The translations under genes and the position numbers were made by a program. DNA of 55,399 nucleotides from assembly GCF_020144665.1 (NCBI RefSeq), contig NZ_JAAHBQ010000039.1, positions 1 to 55,399 of the forward strand, in the 5' to 3' direction. Each line of letters starts with the position of its first letter. The first letter of the stretch is position 1. Below, one piece after another: positions 9,880-18,702 of this stretch. This DNA is from Oscillatoria salina IIICB1 (GTDB lineage: Bacteria; Cyanobacteriota; Cyanobacteriia; Cyanobacteriales; SIO1D9). The notes under the pieces were generated by a model. That model had not been told where the DNA came from. It ran no database searches and saw only the letters and a program-made list of their open reading frames with translations.

Positions 9880-10950
9880 GTGGCAAAATCTGCCAAAAAT
9901 TTATTAATCGGATCGACAGAAGCCTATAGCGGCAAATCAACGACGATTCTGGGTGTTATTCATCAGTTACACGCTAAGGGCATTGTCGTCGCTTACGGAA
10001 AACCCCTAGGAACTCTTCCTGCTAGTCAAACTAACAAAACAGGGGAAGAGGATGTTAAATTTGTCAGAGAAATTCTGAAATTACCAGAAGATCGGGTACT
10101 AGAGCCTTTGTTGTCTCTCGATGAAAAGGCGATCGCGCTTCGTTTATCTGGAGAAGATACCACCAACTACAATGTTCAGTTGGAATCTTACCTTAACGAA
10201 GTTAGTGGCGATTTACTGTTACTCGAAGGTTCGGGAACGCTGTTTGAAGGTACTCTTTTCGGACTATCTGCTCTCGAAGTCGCTGAACGAGTAGATGCCT
10301 CAGTTCTAGTTGTAACTCGCTATCATTCGTTTTTAGCCGTGGATAGCCTCTTAGCAGCTCAACAGTTGTTAGGCTCTCGCTTAATTGGTGTCTTAATTAA
10401 CGGTATCCCCGAAGAATTGTTAGAAACTGTTAATCGGGAAATGCGACCTTTCCTCGAAACACAGGGGATTCCTGTCTTAGGAATGTTACCAAAAAATAAT
10501 CTGTTGCGTAGCGTTAGCGTTCGTGAGTTAGTTCAACAACTTAAGGCAAAAGTTCTCTGTCGCAGCGATCGCTTGGATTTAATGGTCGAAACCTTGACAA
10601 TTGGGGCAATGAATGTTAATTCTGCTATCGAATATTTTCGGAAAGGCAGAAACATGGCAGTAGTCACAGGAGGCGATCGCACCGACTTACAACTAGCTGC
10701 TCTGGAAACCTCAACTCAGTGTTTAATTCTCACTGGTCACGTTTCCCCCCAACCCCTAGTCCTTCAACGAGCAGAAGATTTAGAAATCCCAATTTTGTCA
10801 GTAGATCTTGACACTCTGACTACAGTGGAAATAGCCGATCGCGCCTTCGGTCAAGTACGCCTCGCCGAACCGATTAAAGTCAAATGTATCCAGCAATTAA
10901 TGAGCCAATACTTTGATATCGATCGCTTGGTTAACTCACTCAAACTTTAA
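9880..10950 (+). CDS. BioD-like P-loop protein with DRTGG domain (phosphotransacetylase N-terminal type)
   Basis: A 356-residue cytoplasmic protein. The N-terminal domain is a dethiobiotin-synthetase-like P-loop NTPase (GSTEAYSGKST, residues 11-21; acidic strand LLLLEGSG near 112-119). The C-terminal third is a DRTGG domain (VTGGDRTDLQLAAL near 262-275). The same arrangement occurs in the N-terminal half of long phosphate acetyltransferases (COG0857), but the catalytic acetyltransferase domain is absent, so this is unlikely to be the enzyme itself; a regulatory or nucleotide-sensing role is inferred. The GTG start at 9880 is supported by AAGGAG about 10 bases upstream. It converges with the FHA gene, and a strong hairpin lies between them. 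Confidence 0.85.
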   Translation: MAKSAKNLLIGSTEAYSGKSTTILGVIHQLHAKGIVVAYGKPLGTLPASQTNKTGEEDVKFVREILKLPEDRVLEPLLSLDEKAIALRLSGEDTTNYNVQLESYLNEVSGDLLLLEGSGTLFEGTLFGLSALEVAERVDASVLVVTRYHSFLAVDSLLAAQQLLGSRLIGVLINGIPEELLETVNREMRPFLETQGIPVLGMLPKNNLLRSVSVRELVQQLKAKVLCRSDRLDLMVETLTIGAMNVNSAIEYFRKGRNMAVVTGGDRTDLQLAALETSTQCLILTGHVSPQPLVLQRAEDLEIPILSVDLDTLTTVEIADRAFGQVRLAEPIKVKCIQQLMSQYFDIDRLVNSLKL

Positions 10951-10962
10951 CCTCTTTGTCAC

Positions 10963-10996
10963 TCGGAGTAGGTAATCATTCCTGCTCCTACTCCGA
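10963..10996. terminator. Bidirectional hairpin between convergent genes
   Basis: TCGGAGTAGG (10963-10972) pairs perfectly with CCTACTCCGA (10987-10996), loop 14 bases. The right arm contains the stop codon of the FHA gene. There is no long T-run, so it may terminate weakly or protect both 3' ends. Confidence 0.6.
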
Positions 10997-11413
10997 AGGA
11001 GATTCAGGTGAATTTTCCCTTTGAGGGTTGGTAATAAATGTAACTTGTTCTTTATGTTTGTTTTGGCGAGAGCCTGGCGATCGAGGTTGAGTGCGACTCG
11101 CATTAGGGTCGGCAACTCCAATCCGAATGCGTATTTTCGGACCAGACTCACCTAAACGAATCACCATCCCATCTACTACCGCAGCTTGGGCGATCGGTTC
11201 TCCCTCTACATAAGTTCCATTTGTCCCATAATTAACTATTTCCCAGCCTTCAGGCTTATTAATCAGCTCCAGATGGTGACGAGACACCACAGCACTATAC
11301 ATAACTACATGATTATCGGTTGACCGACCAATCTTAATGACCGATTCAGATTCAAAAGTCCAACTTTGAATCGGAACAGATTTAGTGGGATGCAGCAGAG
11401 TTAAACTAATCAC
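10988..11413 (-). CDS. FHA-domain protein
   Basis: A 141-residue phosphothreonine-binding protein using GTG at 11413, which gives MISLTLLHPTKSVPIQSWTF, a usual start for cyanobacterial FHA proteins; a TTG at 11446 would add 11 residues. The FHA fold is clear: IGRSTDNHVV, VSRHHLEL and NYGTNGTYVEG carry the Gly-Arg, Ser-Arg-His and Asn-Gly residues that bind phosphothreonine. The C-terminal 40 residues are basic and proline/serine-rich with no known motif. Such proteins act as adaptors for Ser/Thr kinase signalling; no kinase is in the window. Confidence 0.88.
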   Translation of the reverse strand: MISLTLLHPTKSVPIQSWTFESESVIKIGRSTDNHVVMYSAVVSRHHLELINKPEGWEIVNYGTNGTYVEGEPIAQAAVVDGMVIRLGESGPKIRIRIGVADPNASRTQPRSPGSRQNKHKEQVTFITNPQRENSPESPSE

Positions 11414-11446
11414 AGATATTACGTTGGAGATTCCACCGAAGGTCAA

Positions 11447-11998
11447 GGAGGCTACATCTTTAATTTAAGCGGATTGCTCCTCATCTGCCAACTACCCTAC
11501 CAATTACCATGAGCTAATTTAACGCGATCGCTTCGATTAAGATTTCGCTTCAAAGACGCGATCGCGCAGTCTAAATAAGTAAAACGCTACTCAAAAAAAC
11601 TTTACAACTCCCCGGTTAATTTCGGTCAACTTCACGAAAGCTTTAAAAACCTAGTAAATATCAGCAATCTTTTTAAAGATTTGGTGAATTATACTGCTTT
11701 ACTCTATTCGGAGCTAGTGAAATTATCTATCATCACAAATAAGCCTAAGTAAATTCTAGGTAAAAAAGCACTGACCTCTTTCTAACCAGGGAGTTAGTTA
11801 CTGTGAAAACTACTACTATTTTATTCTCGCTTCCAAATTGGGAATCTTTAGGAGCCAACGCATATAGGTTCTCTCTGCACCCTCAAGATACGGTAATTAG
11901 AATTAATTGACTAAAATAAACTTAGCAATTTTCTCTATAAAAACCAAAAGTTCCTGTTTGAATTCTTGAAAATAAATTTATAATTTGGAGAACCTCAT
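11447..11998. other. Intergenic region upstream of the large malectin protein
   Basis: About 550 bases, A/T rich with several HIP1 sites near 11520-11570. It must hold the promoter of the 1739-residue protein; the ribosome-binding site TTTGGAG lies 9 to 15 bases before its ATG. No conserved motif or RNA was recognised. Confidence 0.4.
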
Positions 11999-14900
11999 AT
12001 GGCTAACGGCAAAGCGCTTTTTCAAATCGATCCTCCCGGATCTAACATTCATAACAGCACTTATAATAATGGTTCGTTCAGCTTCAAAAACGAATCGCAA
12101 AATGGTCTTAAAATAGCAAATATTTCTCTGGATTTAAGTACAGCAATATTCCCCGATCTAGTTTTCGATCCCTATGGTCAAGCAGGCGATCCTGTTGGTA
12201 AAGACTTTCAAGTCAACAACGAAGGAGGAACCGGGTACAACGGCTTCAGTTACGACAGCCTTCATGACGATGGCTACGACGTTGTCAACATTAATTTTAC
12301 GGACTTCGATCCAGGAGAAAACTTTTCCTTCTCGATCGATAATGACCCCACCAGCGTGCGCGGGATGCCCGCACCCGGTCCGGGTGAATCTGCTAGTATT
12401 TCCGGTTTAGAACTAACAGGTGCAACCATCACCATCACTTTCGAGGACGGCAGCATTACTACAGCGAGAACCTTCCGCAAACCAGACAGTCTTGATGGTT
12501 CCCAAGCCTACGTTCAAGCGCAACTACCCGTTGCCCCAACTTTAGAAATAGTCGGAGTCACTGGTTCTAATAGCATTGTCAACAATGCCAACCAGATAGC
12601 GCGGATTAGTGGTCCAAGCGGTGAAAAGGTGCGCTTGCTACTCGTCGAAGGAGCTTTATTTACAGATAACGGCTACGTTTTCGATCCCGATCCCTTTGAA
12701 GCTAATACAGCGATCGGGGTCAACGAGTTTTCCGGCACAATCGGTGCAGATGGCACCCTAGATATTCCCGTCACGCTAACAAGATCGGATGATGAAGGCG
12801 GGCTAAACCACCTTGTCGCCGTTATCGAAGATAGTAACGGAGTCACTGGGGAACTTTCGACAATTTCCGTTCTCGAATATCTGCCTGACTCGAACCCGGC
12901 AAACCCATCTCTAATTATTGAGGCGAATGGGGTTGCAGTCACCGAAGGTGGCGCTGGTGATAGCTACACCGTTGTCCTTGGCAGCGCGCCCACATCGGAA
13001 GTGATTGTTAATCTGAGTAATAACGGGCAAGTTAGCACCAATCTCACCCAACTTAGCTTTGATGCCAGTAACTGGAATCAACCCCAAACCGTCACGGTGA
13101 CAGCAGTTGACGATAACGTGGATGAGGCTGATGTTCATACTGGTCAAATCGTCCACACGATCGACACCACTGACCCAGACTATAGCTCACTCAGTCCTGA
13201 ATCGTTAAACATTGCCGTAAGTGATAATGACACTCCTCCACCCCCATCAAGCAATGCAATTCGCATCAATGTCGGTGGTGGTGAGTATACCGATAGCAAT
13301 GGTAATCTTTGGGCAGCAGATTCATTCTACGCTAATGGCAAGACCTACAGCATCGGTCGCAATATTAGCGGTACTAACGACGATGCCTTGTATCAAAGCG
13401 AGCGTTACGCTAAAAACCTAGCTTATGACATCCCAGTCGATAACGGCGATTACCAAGTCAAGCTGCACTTTGCCGAAATTTACTGGAACGCTTCAAACAA
13501 AAGGGTTTTTGACACTTATATAGAAGACCAGTTAATTCTCAATGATTTAGACTTGTACGACATTGCTGGAAAAGATACTGCTTATGTCTATCAGTCAGAT
13601 GTGACAGTTAACGACGGTCAGTTAGATCTGGACTTCTCCACGTTAAAAGATCATGCCAAACTCTCAGCGATCGAGTTAATTCCGCTCGTCAAGGTTACAC
13701 CAAACGTTATTATTCAGCCAGATAACTTAACTGTTAGCGAAGGTGGCGGCGGGCAAAACTATAGTCTGGTTCTCACCACAGCCCCGACATCGGAAGTAAC
13801 TATTAATCTGAGTAACAACGGGCAAGTTAGCAGCAACCTCAGCCAACTTAGCTTTGATGCGAGTAACTGGAATCAGCCCCAAACCATCACGGTGACAGCA
13901 GTTGACGATAACGTGGATGAGGCTGATGTTCACACTGGCCAAATCGCCCACACAATCGACACCACTGACCCAGACTATAGCTCGCTCAGTTTACCATCGC
14001 TCACCGTTGCAGTTAATGATAATGATAGCAATGTACCACCACCGAGCAATGCGATTCGCATCAATGTCGGTGGTGGTGAGTATACCGATAGCAATGGTAA
14101 TCTTTGGGCAGCAGATTCATTCTACGCTAATGGCAAGACCTACAGCATCGGTCGCAATATTAGCGGTACTAACGACGATGTACTGTACCAAAGCGAGCGT
14201 TACGCTAAAAACCTAGCTTACGACATCCCCGTCGATAACGGCGATTACCAAATCAAGCTGCACTTTGCCGAAATTTACTGGAACGCTTCAAACAAAAGGG
14301 TTTTTGACACTTATATAGAAGACCAGTTAATTCTCAATGATTTAGACTTGTACGACATTGCTGGAGCAGATACGGCTTATATCTATCAGTCAGATGTGAC
14401 AGTTAACGACGGTCAGTTAGATCTGGACTTCTCCACATTGACAGATAACGCCAAACTCTCAGCGATCGAGTTAATTAGTCTAAGCGAGCCTAACCCAGGA
14501 TTGGAGATTCAAGAGACGAATGGTAGCACTGATGTAACCGAAGGTGGTAATAGTGACAGCTATAGCGTCGCCCTCAAAACAGCTCCCAGCGATACAGTGA
14601 CAGTGACTTTAAGCAACAATGGGCAAGTCAGCACTAACCCAACTCAGCTTATTTTCACGCCAGAAAATTGGGATCTACCCCAGCTTGTCACCGTCAGCGC
14701 CGTAGACGACACAGAGGACGAAGCAGCAACTCACAGCGATCTAATTACTCACGCGATCGCCAGTGCTGACAATAATTACGGTTCGCTCAGTCCCATATCG
14801 ATCGATGTGAGTGTTAGTGATAACGATACCGATATAGAACCTCCTAACCCAAGCGTCATTCGGATTAACGCTGGCGGTTCAGAGTATACCGATCCCCTTG

Positions 14901-17218
14901 GTAATGTCTGGGAAGCAGATCAACACTTTATCGGTGGCGGTACTTACAGCACTACTGATGACATCGTCCATCCCGACGGTATCGAAGACGATCCAATCTA
15001 CCAAACCGAGCGCTTTGGTACTAACTTCTCCTATGCCATTCCCGTGGATAATGGGGCATACCAGGTCAAATTACATTTTGCAGAAATTTACTGGGAAGAT
15101 TTCAACCAGCGCGTTTTTGATGTCTCAGCAGAAGGCATACTGGAGATTGACGACCTTGATATTTACTCGGTAACAGATAATGCCTTCTTTGAAGGTCACG
15201 ATACAGAGTACACCAGCTCAATTCCTCAAGTAGTGGTTCAGGATGGAGTTCTCAATCTAAACTTTGTAGCGAGCAAAGACAACGCTAAAATTTCGGCGAT
15301 CGAACTTATCCCCATCTCAGGTCCACACGTCATTCTGGAAAATATTGACCCCGATAACACTATTTATGAAGGAGGAATTGAAGGGTCAGATAGCTACCAG
15401 TATTCAATTGAGCTTAACTCCCAGCCATCATCAGATGTGACGATTCATCTGGATGGGAACAATAGCCAAATTTCCCTCAGCCACAACAGTGTCACCTTCA
15501 CTCCGAGCAACTGGAATCAACCGCAAACAATTACGCTAACGGCTGTGGATGATGAAATTGAAGAGCCGAATCAGACCGTGTATATCAGCCATACTGCAAT
15601 CAGCCAAGATGATGATTACAACGGCATCAGCATTGAAGATCGACCCGTGCAGGTGAAGGATGATGACGGAGTTGAACCTGAATTTGAAATAATTAAGACC
15701 ATTTCCTCTAATAATCCCAGCACCGCAGCTTGGGGTCCCGATGGTCGTCTCTACGTGGGTTCAGCCTACGGCGGCAAAATCACAATTTACGAGTTTGATG
15801 ACGATTACAACGTTATCGACACGCAGCAGGTTAACACTCTCCAAGGTTTATCCAACTCTAGTATCTTGGGAATTGCTTTCAATCCCTACGATACTTCTGA
15901 TTCACCTACCATTTACGTCACCCATAGCCAACTTTATGCCAATGGTGGTGGTGCTTTCCCCGAAACTGAACTTTCTCCCTATAGCGGTCAAGTTTCGCTC
16001 CTCGAAGGTCCTAATTTTTCAAGCTTAACACCGTTAATCACTGGGCTACCTGTCTCGAATCACGATCACGGGATTAATGGTATTGACTTCGATAACAACG
16101 GCGATCTCTACATTGCTGTCGGTGGTAATACTAACGCTGGGATTGAGGCTAGTGCGATCGGTGGCATTCCTGAATCACCTTTCTCGGCTGCTATTCTCAA
16201 AGCAGAAATCAGCAAGCCTGATTTTAACGGTGCGATCGAATATACTCTACCTGATGACTTTGTTCCCCCAGACGGACTCACATTTGACCCGGCAGATAGC
16301 CAAACTTGGGGCGATGAGGCAACTGTTGTACCTGGGGTGGATATCTCGGTTTACGCTAGTGGTCTACGCAACCCCTATGACTTAGTTTGGGGAACTAATA
16401 ACAAGCTGTATGCTACAGATAATGGTGCTAATGGTGGTTTTGGTCAGAAGTCTACATCTGCAACGACCCAAGAACCTTTTAGTGGCGGGTCCGAACCCGA
16501 CCAATTGCACGCGATCGAAGAAGGTAAATATTACGGTCATCCCAACCGTAGTCGTGGTCAGACAGATCCGGTGCAGAATGTGTATTATGGTGCAACCGAT
16601 CCTGAAAATCCAGCCTTCGAGTCGCCCCTTGCCTTATTTAGTCCTTCTACTAACGGGATTGCTGAATATCGTGCGGAGGCATTTGGAGGAGGGATGCGCG
16701 GCACGCTTTTGGCTCAAAAGTACAATGGTCAACTCTATAACATAGCATTGAATCAGGATGGTAGTGATGTAGACCCACTTACGGGCGATAATGGTGTAAC
16801 TCAGGTTAAGGATATTTACGGGAACCATGCGGCAGATGGGCTTGATGTAATAATTGGTCCGGGCGGTGCGATTGTTGGTGTAGACTACCAAGAAGATAAC
16901 TTGACTGTGGCTACACCTGTTGACCCGACGGCGGTTAATCCTTCTGCTTATGATATCTTCCCTTGGCGCGCTCCGGCTGTGGGTGGTAATGAGTTTGTGA
17001 TTGGTGGTCTCAATTTTGACCCGAATGATACGAGTGTGACGATTGGAGGCGAGTTGGCAAATATCACGTCTGTCTCGGATAATCGCATTCGTGGTATCCT
17101 GCCAAGTTTTGATAATCCAACCAGTGAGTTACTTGATGTGGTTGTCAGTAGCGGTAGTACAACTTCGGTGATTGAAGATGCTTTCTTGCCTTTGACGGGA
17201 GCGGCTGTTTTCGTTTAG
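11999..17218 (+). CDS. Giant Calx-beta/malectin/beta-propeller surface-type protein
   Basis: A 1739-residue acidic, cysteine-poor protein. After a unique N-terminal region (1-300) it alternates Calx-beta-like sandwiches (about 303-407, 567-678, 834-944, 1111-1224; each with ASNWNQPQT and TAVDD motifs or close variants) with malectin-type carbohydrate-binding domains (about 418-562, 683-826, 954-1108; INVGGGEYTD, LHFAEIYWNA, RVFD). Residues about 1228-1638 form a glucose/sorbosone-dehydrogenase- or NHL-like propeller (ASGLRNPYDLVWG), and about 1645-1739 a TIG-like end. Modules 1 and 2 are nearly identical in DNA. No Sec signal peptide, RTX repeat or PEP-CTERM tail is seen, although the composition is that of an extracellular adhesin or sugar-binding protein. 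Start supported by a good ribosome-binding site. Catalytic activity of the propeller is unproven. Confidence 0.85.
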   Translation: MANGKALFQIDPPGSNIHNSTYNNGSFSFKNESQNGLKIANISLDLSTAIFPDLVFDPYGQAGDPVGKDFQVNNEGGTGYNGFSYDSLHDDGYDVVNINFTDFDPGENFSFSIDNDPTSVRGMPAPGPGESASISGLELTGATITITFEDGSITTARTFRKPDSLDGSQAYVQAQLPVAPTLEIVGVTGSNSIVNNANQIARISGPSGEKVRLLLVEGALFTDNGYVFDPDPFEANTAIGVNEFSGTIGADGTLDIPVTLTRSDDEGGLNHLVAVIEDSNGVTGELSTISVLEYLPDSNPANPSLIIEANGVAVTEGGAGDSYTVVLGSAPTSEVIVNLSNNGQVSTNLTQLSFDASNWNQPQTVTVTAVDDNVDEADVHTGQIVHTIDTTDPDYSSLSPESLNIAVSDNDTPPPPSSNAIRINVGGGEYTDSNGNLWAADSFYANGKTYSIGRNISGTNDDALYQSERYAKNLAYDIPVDNGDYQVKLHFAEIYWNASNKRVFDTYIEDQLILNDLDLYDIAGKDTAYVYQSDVTVNDGQLDLDFSTLKDHAKLSAIELIPLVKVTPNVIIQPDNLTVSEGGGGQNYSLVLTTAPTSEVTINLSNNGQVSSNLSQLSFDASNWNQPQTITVTAVDDNVDEADVHTGQIAHTIDTTDPDYSSLSLPSLTVAVNDNDSNVPPPSNAIRINVGGGEYTDSNGNLWAADSFYANGKTYSIGRNISGTNDDVLYQSERYAKNLAYDIPVDNGDYQIKLHFAEIYWNASNKRVFDTYIEDQLILNDLDLYDIAGADTAYIYQSDVTVNDGQLDLDFSTLTDNAKLSAIELISLSEPNPGLEIQETNGSTDVTEGGNSDSYSVALKTAPSDTVTVTLSNNGQVSTNPTQLIFTPENWDLPQLVTVSAVDDTEDEAATHSDLITHAIASADNNYGSLSPISIDVSVSDNDTDIEPPNPSVIRINAGGSEYTDPLGNVWEADQHFIGGGTYSTTDDIVHPDGIEDDPIYQTERFGTNFSYAIPVDNGAYQVKLHFAEIYWEDFNQRVFDVSAEGILEIDDLDIYSVTDNAFFEGHDTEYTSSIPQVVVQDGVLNLNFVASKDNAKISAIELIPISGPHVILENIDPDNTIYEGGIEGSDSYQYSIELNSQPSSDVTIHLDGNNSQISLSHNSVTFTPSNWNQPQTITLTAVDDEIEEPNQTVYISHTAISQDDDYNGISIEDRPVQVKDDDGVEPEFEIIKTISSNNPSTAAWGPDGRLYVGSAYGGKITIYEFDDDYNVIDTQQVNTLQGLSNSSILGIAFNPYDTSDSPTIYVTHSQLYANGGGAFPETELSPYSGQVSLLEGPNFSSLTPLITGLPVSNHDHGINGIDFDNNGDLYIAVGGNTNAGIEASAIGGIPESPFSAAILKAEISKPDFNGAIEYTLPDDFVPPDGLTFDPADSQTWGDEATVVPGVDISVYASGLRNPYDLVWGTNNKLYATDNGANGGFGQKSTSATTQEPFSGGSEPDQLHAIEEGKYYGHPNRSRGQTDPVQNVYYGATDPENPAFESPLALFSPSTNGIAEYRAEAFGGGMRGTLLAQKYNGQLYNIALNQDGSDVDPLTGDNGVTQVKDIYGNHAADGLDVIIGPGGAIVGVDYQEDNLTVATPVDPTAVNPSAYDIFPWRAPAVGGNEFVIGGLNFDPNDTSVTIGGELANITSVSDNRIRGILPSFDNPTSELLDVVVSSGSTTSVIEDAFLPLTGAAVFV
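12908..14480 (+). repeat. Tandem duplication of a 795-bp Calx-beta + malectin unit
   Basis: The unit spanning about 12930-13690 recurs at about 13725-14485 with an offset of 794-795 bases (265 codons). The malectin half is almost unchanged at nucleotide level (for example 13250 onward versus 14045 onward), including synonymous positions, so the copying is recent or maintained by gene conversion. A third unit at 14500-15320 is clearly diverged. Confidence 0.85.
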
Positions 17219-17230
17219 CTTGATTGGAAG

Positions 17231-17260
17231 CCCACTCTGTAATTTTTAATTCAGAGTGGG
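17231..17260 (+). terminator. Hairpin after the malectin protein gene
   Basis: CCCACTCTG (17231-17239) and CAGAGTGGG (17252-17260) form a perfect 9-bp stem 12 bases after the stop codon. There is no T-run, so it may be a 3'-end stabiliser or an imperfect terminator. Confidence 0.55.
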
Positions 17261-17284
17261 AGATGTCACGTTAACTAGCGTGGG

Positions 17285-17425
17285 GAGGAGGGGACTGGGT
17301 TCAGTTATCACGTACGGTGCATTTACTAGTTTATCCCCCTCTTCCAAGTCCTGCTTGTTTCCCAATCCCGAATTCCCAATTACCCAATCCCCAATCCAAG
17401 GGTCCCCAATCCCTAATCACCAAAT
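17285..17425. repeat. STRR-type degenerate heptamer repeats
   Basis: Short runs of GGGGACTGGGTTCAGTTATCA at the left and CCCAATCCCGAATTCCCAAT at the right belong to the same heptamer family that recurs throughout the window. The right part overlaps the 3' end of thiO. Confidence 0.6.
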
Positions 17426-18486
17426 CTATCCCAACGAAACGCTTCTAAGAGACGATCTCTTTTTTCTTCTAAAATTAAATCGGTAATCAGTTTGGCGGTA
17501 ATTGGTGCAAGTAAAATGCCGTTACGATAGTGACCAGTAGCAAAGGTTAAATTTGTTAGGGGACTAGCACCGAGAATGGGTAATTCGTCGGGAGTTGCCG
17601 GGCGAAATCCCCACCAAAACTCTTGAATGGGAAAATCTTTTAAGAGGGGGTAAAGTCGAATTGCTCGATTTAACAAGGTATTTACTCCCGCAGGAGTCAT
17701 TTCTGGCTCGAAACCGACATCTTCCACTGTAGCGCCGATCGCGATTAAGCCGTCTCGACGAGGTACGATGTAGCAGTTATCTCCAAAAAGTATCCGTTGG
17801 AGAGGTAGTTCGCTAAATGAGTTAGGAACCCGCACGGAGAGCATTTGTCCTTTGAGCGGATAAACTGGCACTGAAAGAAGATTACCAGCCCAAGCCCCCG
17901 CAGCAAGAATGTAGTGGGAAGCAGAAAATTCGCCTTGGTTAGTTATGAGTGTGGTAACTTGACTTTGGTGTTGGGGAATGGCTTGAACTTCGACATTTTC
18001 GCGTAAATCTACACCTAACGCGATCGCCGCAATTTTGAGTGCTGTAGCTAAGGCGCGACGATTGTCTACTTGGGAATCTTCAGGATACCACCAACCGCCG
18101 ACAATTTCTGAACCTAAATTTGGTTGAAATTGATGAATAGCATCTTTGTTTAGCCAAAAAGCTGTAATTTGCTCGGGAGTCTGATAAACTGGGGCGAGAA
18201 TGCCGCATTGCCAATATCCGGTTTCGATTCCGGTGAGCGATTCGAGTTTGCTAGTCCAGTCAGAATACATGGCGCGGCTACGCAAACACAAATCTAACAT
18301 TGGTGCAGAGTCAATTGCTTCTGCTTGAGGTGCAAGCATTCCGGCGGCTACATGAGCCGCAGCTTCGGAAAAATTGCGGCTGAGGACTGTTACTGATTCT
18401 GAAGCAGAATGCAGTTTTAATTCTACGGCTAGGGAAAGTCCAATTATGCCACCACCAATAATAATTATGTCAGTAGATTGATTCAT
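17413..18486 (-). CDS. thiO: Glycine oxidase ThiO
   Basis: A 357-residue FAD-dependent oxidase of the DAO family. It oxidises glycine to dehydroglycine (iminoglycine) for the thiazole ring of thiamine. The dinucleotide-binding motif GGGIIGLSLA is at 11-20, followed by AAAHVAAGMLAP (FAD contact), the middle YPLKGQMLSVRVP segment and the C-terminal GFRPATPDELPILG and TGHYRNGILLAP, which are typical of ThiO. ATG at 18486 is preferred to a TTG at 18495. In many cyanobacteria ThiO is fused to the thiazole synthase ThiG; here it is a separate gene and no thiG or thiS lies nearby. Confidence 0.9.
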   Translation of the reverse strand: MNQSTDIIIIGGGIIGLSLAVELKLHSASESVTVLSRNFSEAAAHVAAGMLAPQAEAIDSAPMLDLCLRSRAMYSDWTSKLESLTGIETGYWQCGILAPVYQTPEQITAFWLNKDAIHQFQPNLGSEIVGGWWYPEDSQVDNRRALATALKIAAIALGVDLRENVEVQAIPQHQSQVTTLITNQGEFSASHYILAAGAWAGNLLSVPVYPLKGQMLSVRVPNSFSELPLQRILFGDNCYIVPRRDGLIAIGATVEDVGFEPEMTPAGVNTLLNRAIRLYPLLKDFPIQEFWWGFRPATPDELPILGASPLTNLTFATGHYRNGILLAPITAKLITDLILEEKRDRLLEAFRWDRFGD

Positions 18487-18702
18487 ATAGCTCAATTTAA
18501 TATAGTCGCTATTAAACAGTTTGCCACTTTCGTAGGCAGTAAAATCAATTAAAAGCTAAAAACTATGACCAAGCTGGAAATGGATCTCGCTGCTTACTCA
18601 ATGTCTCTTCTCCAACCAGAGTGCTAATCTTAGGAGTATATTTTCCTTGACAAGCTGTGTATTTATTTTTTTCTGTACTCTTAGCGCGAAGATAATCGAT
18701 CG

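Noticed and set aside
9674..9940. 88-codon minus-strand frame
   Set aside because: It is a shadow over the ends of two plus-strand genes and has no recognisable features.
17300..17330. Group II intron-like 3' motif (CACGTACGGT)
   Set aside because: Only about ten bases agree; no domain V fold, no reverse transcriptase gene nearby.
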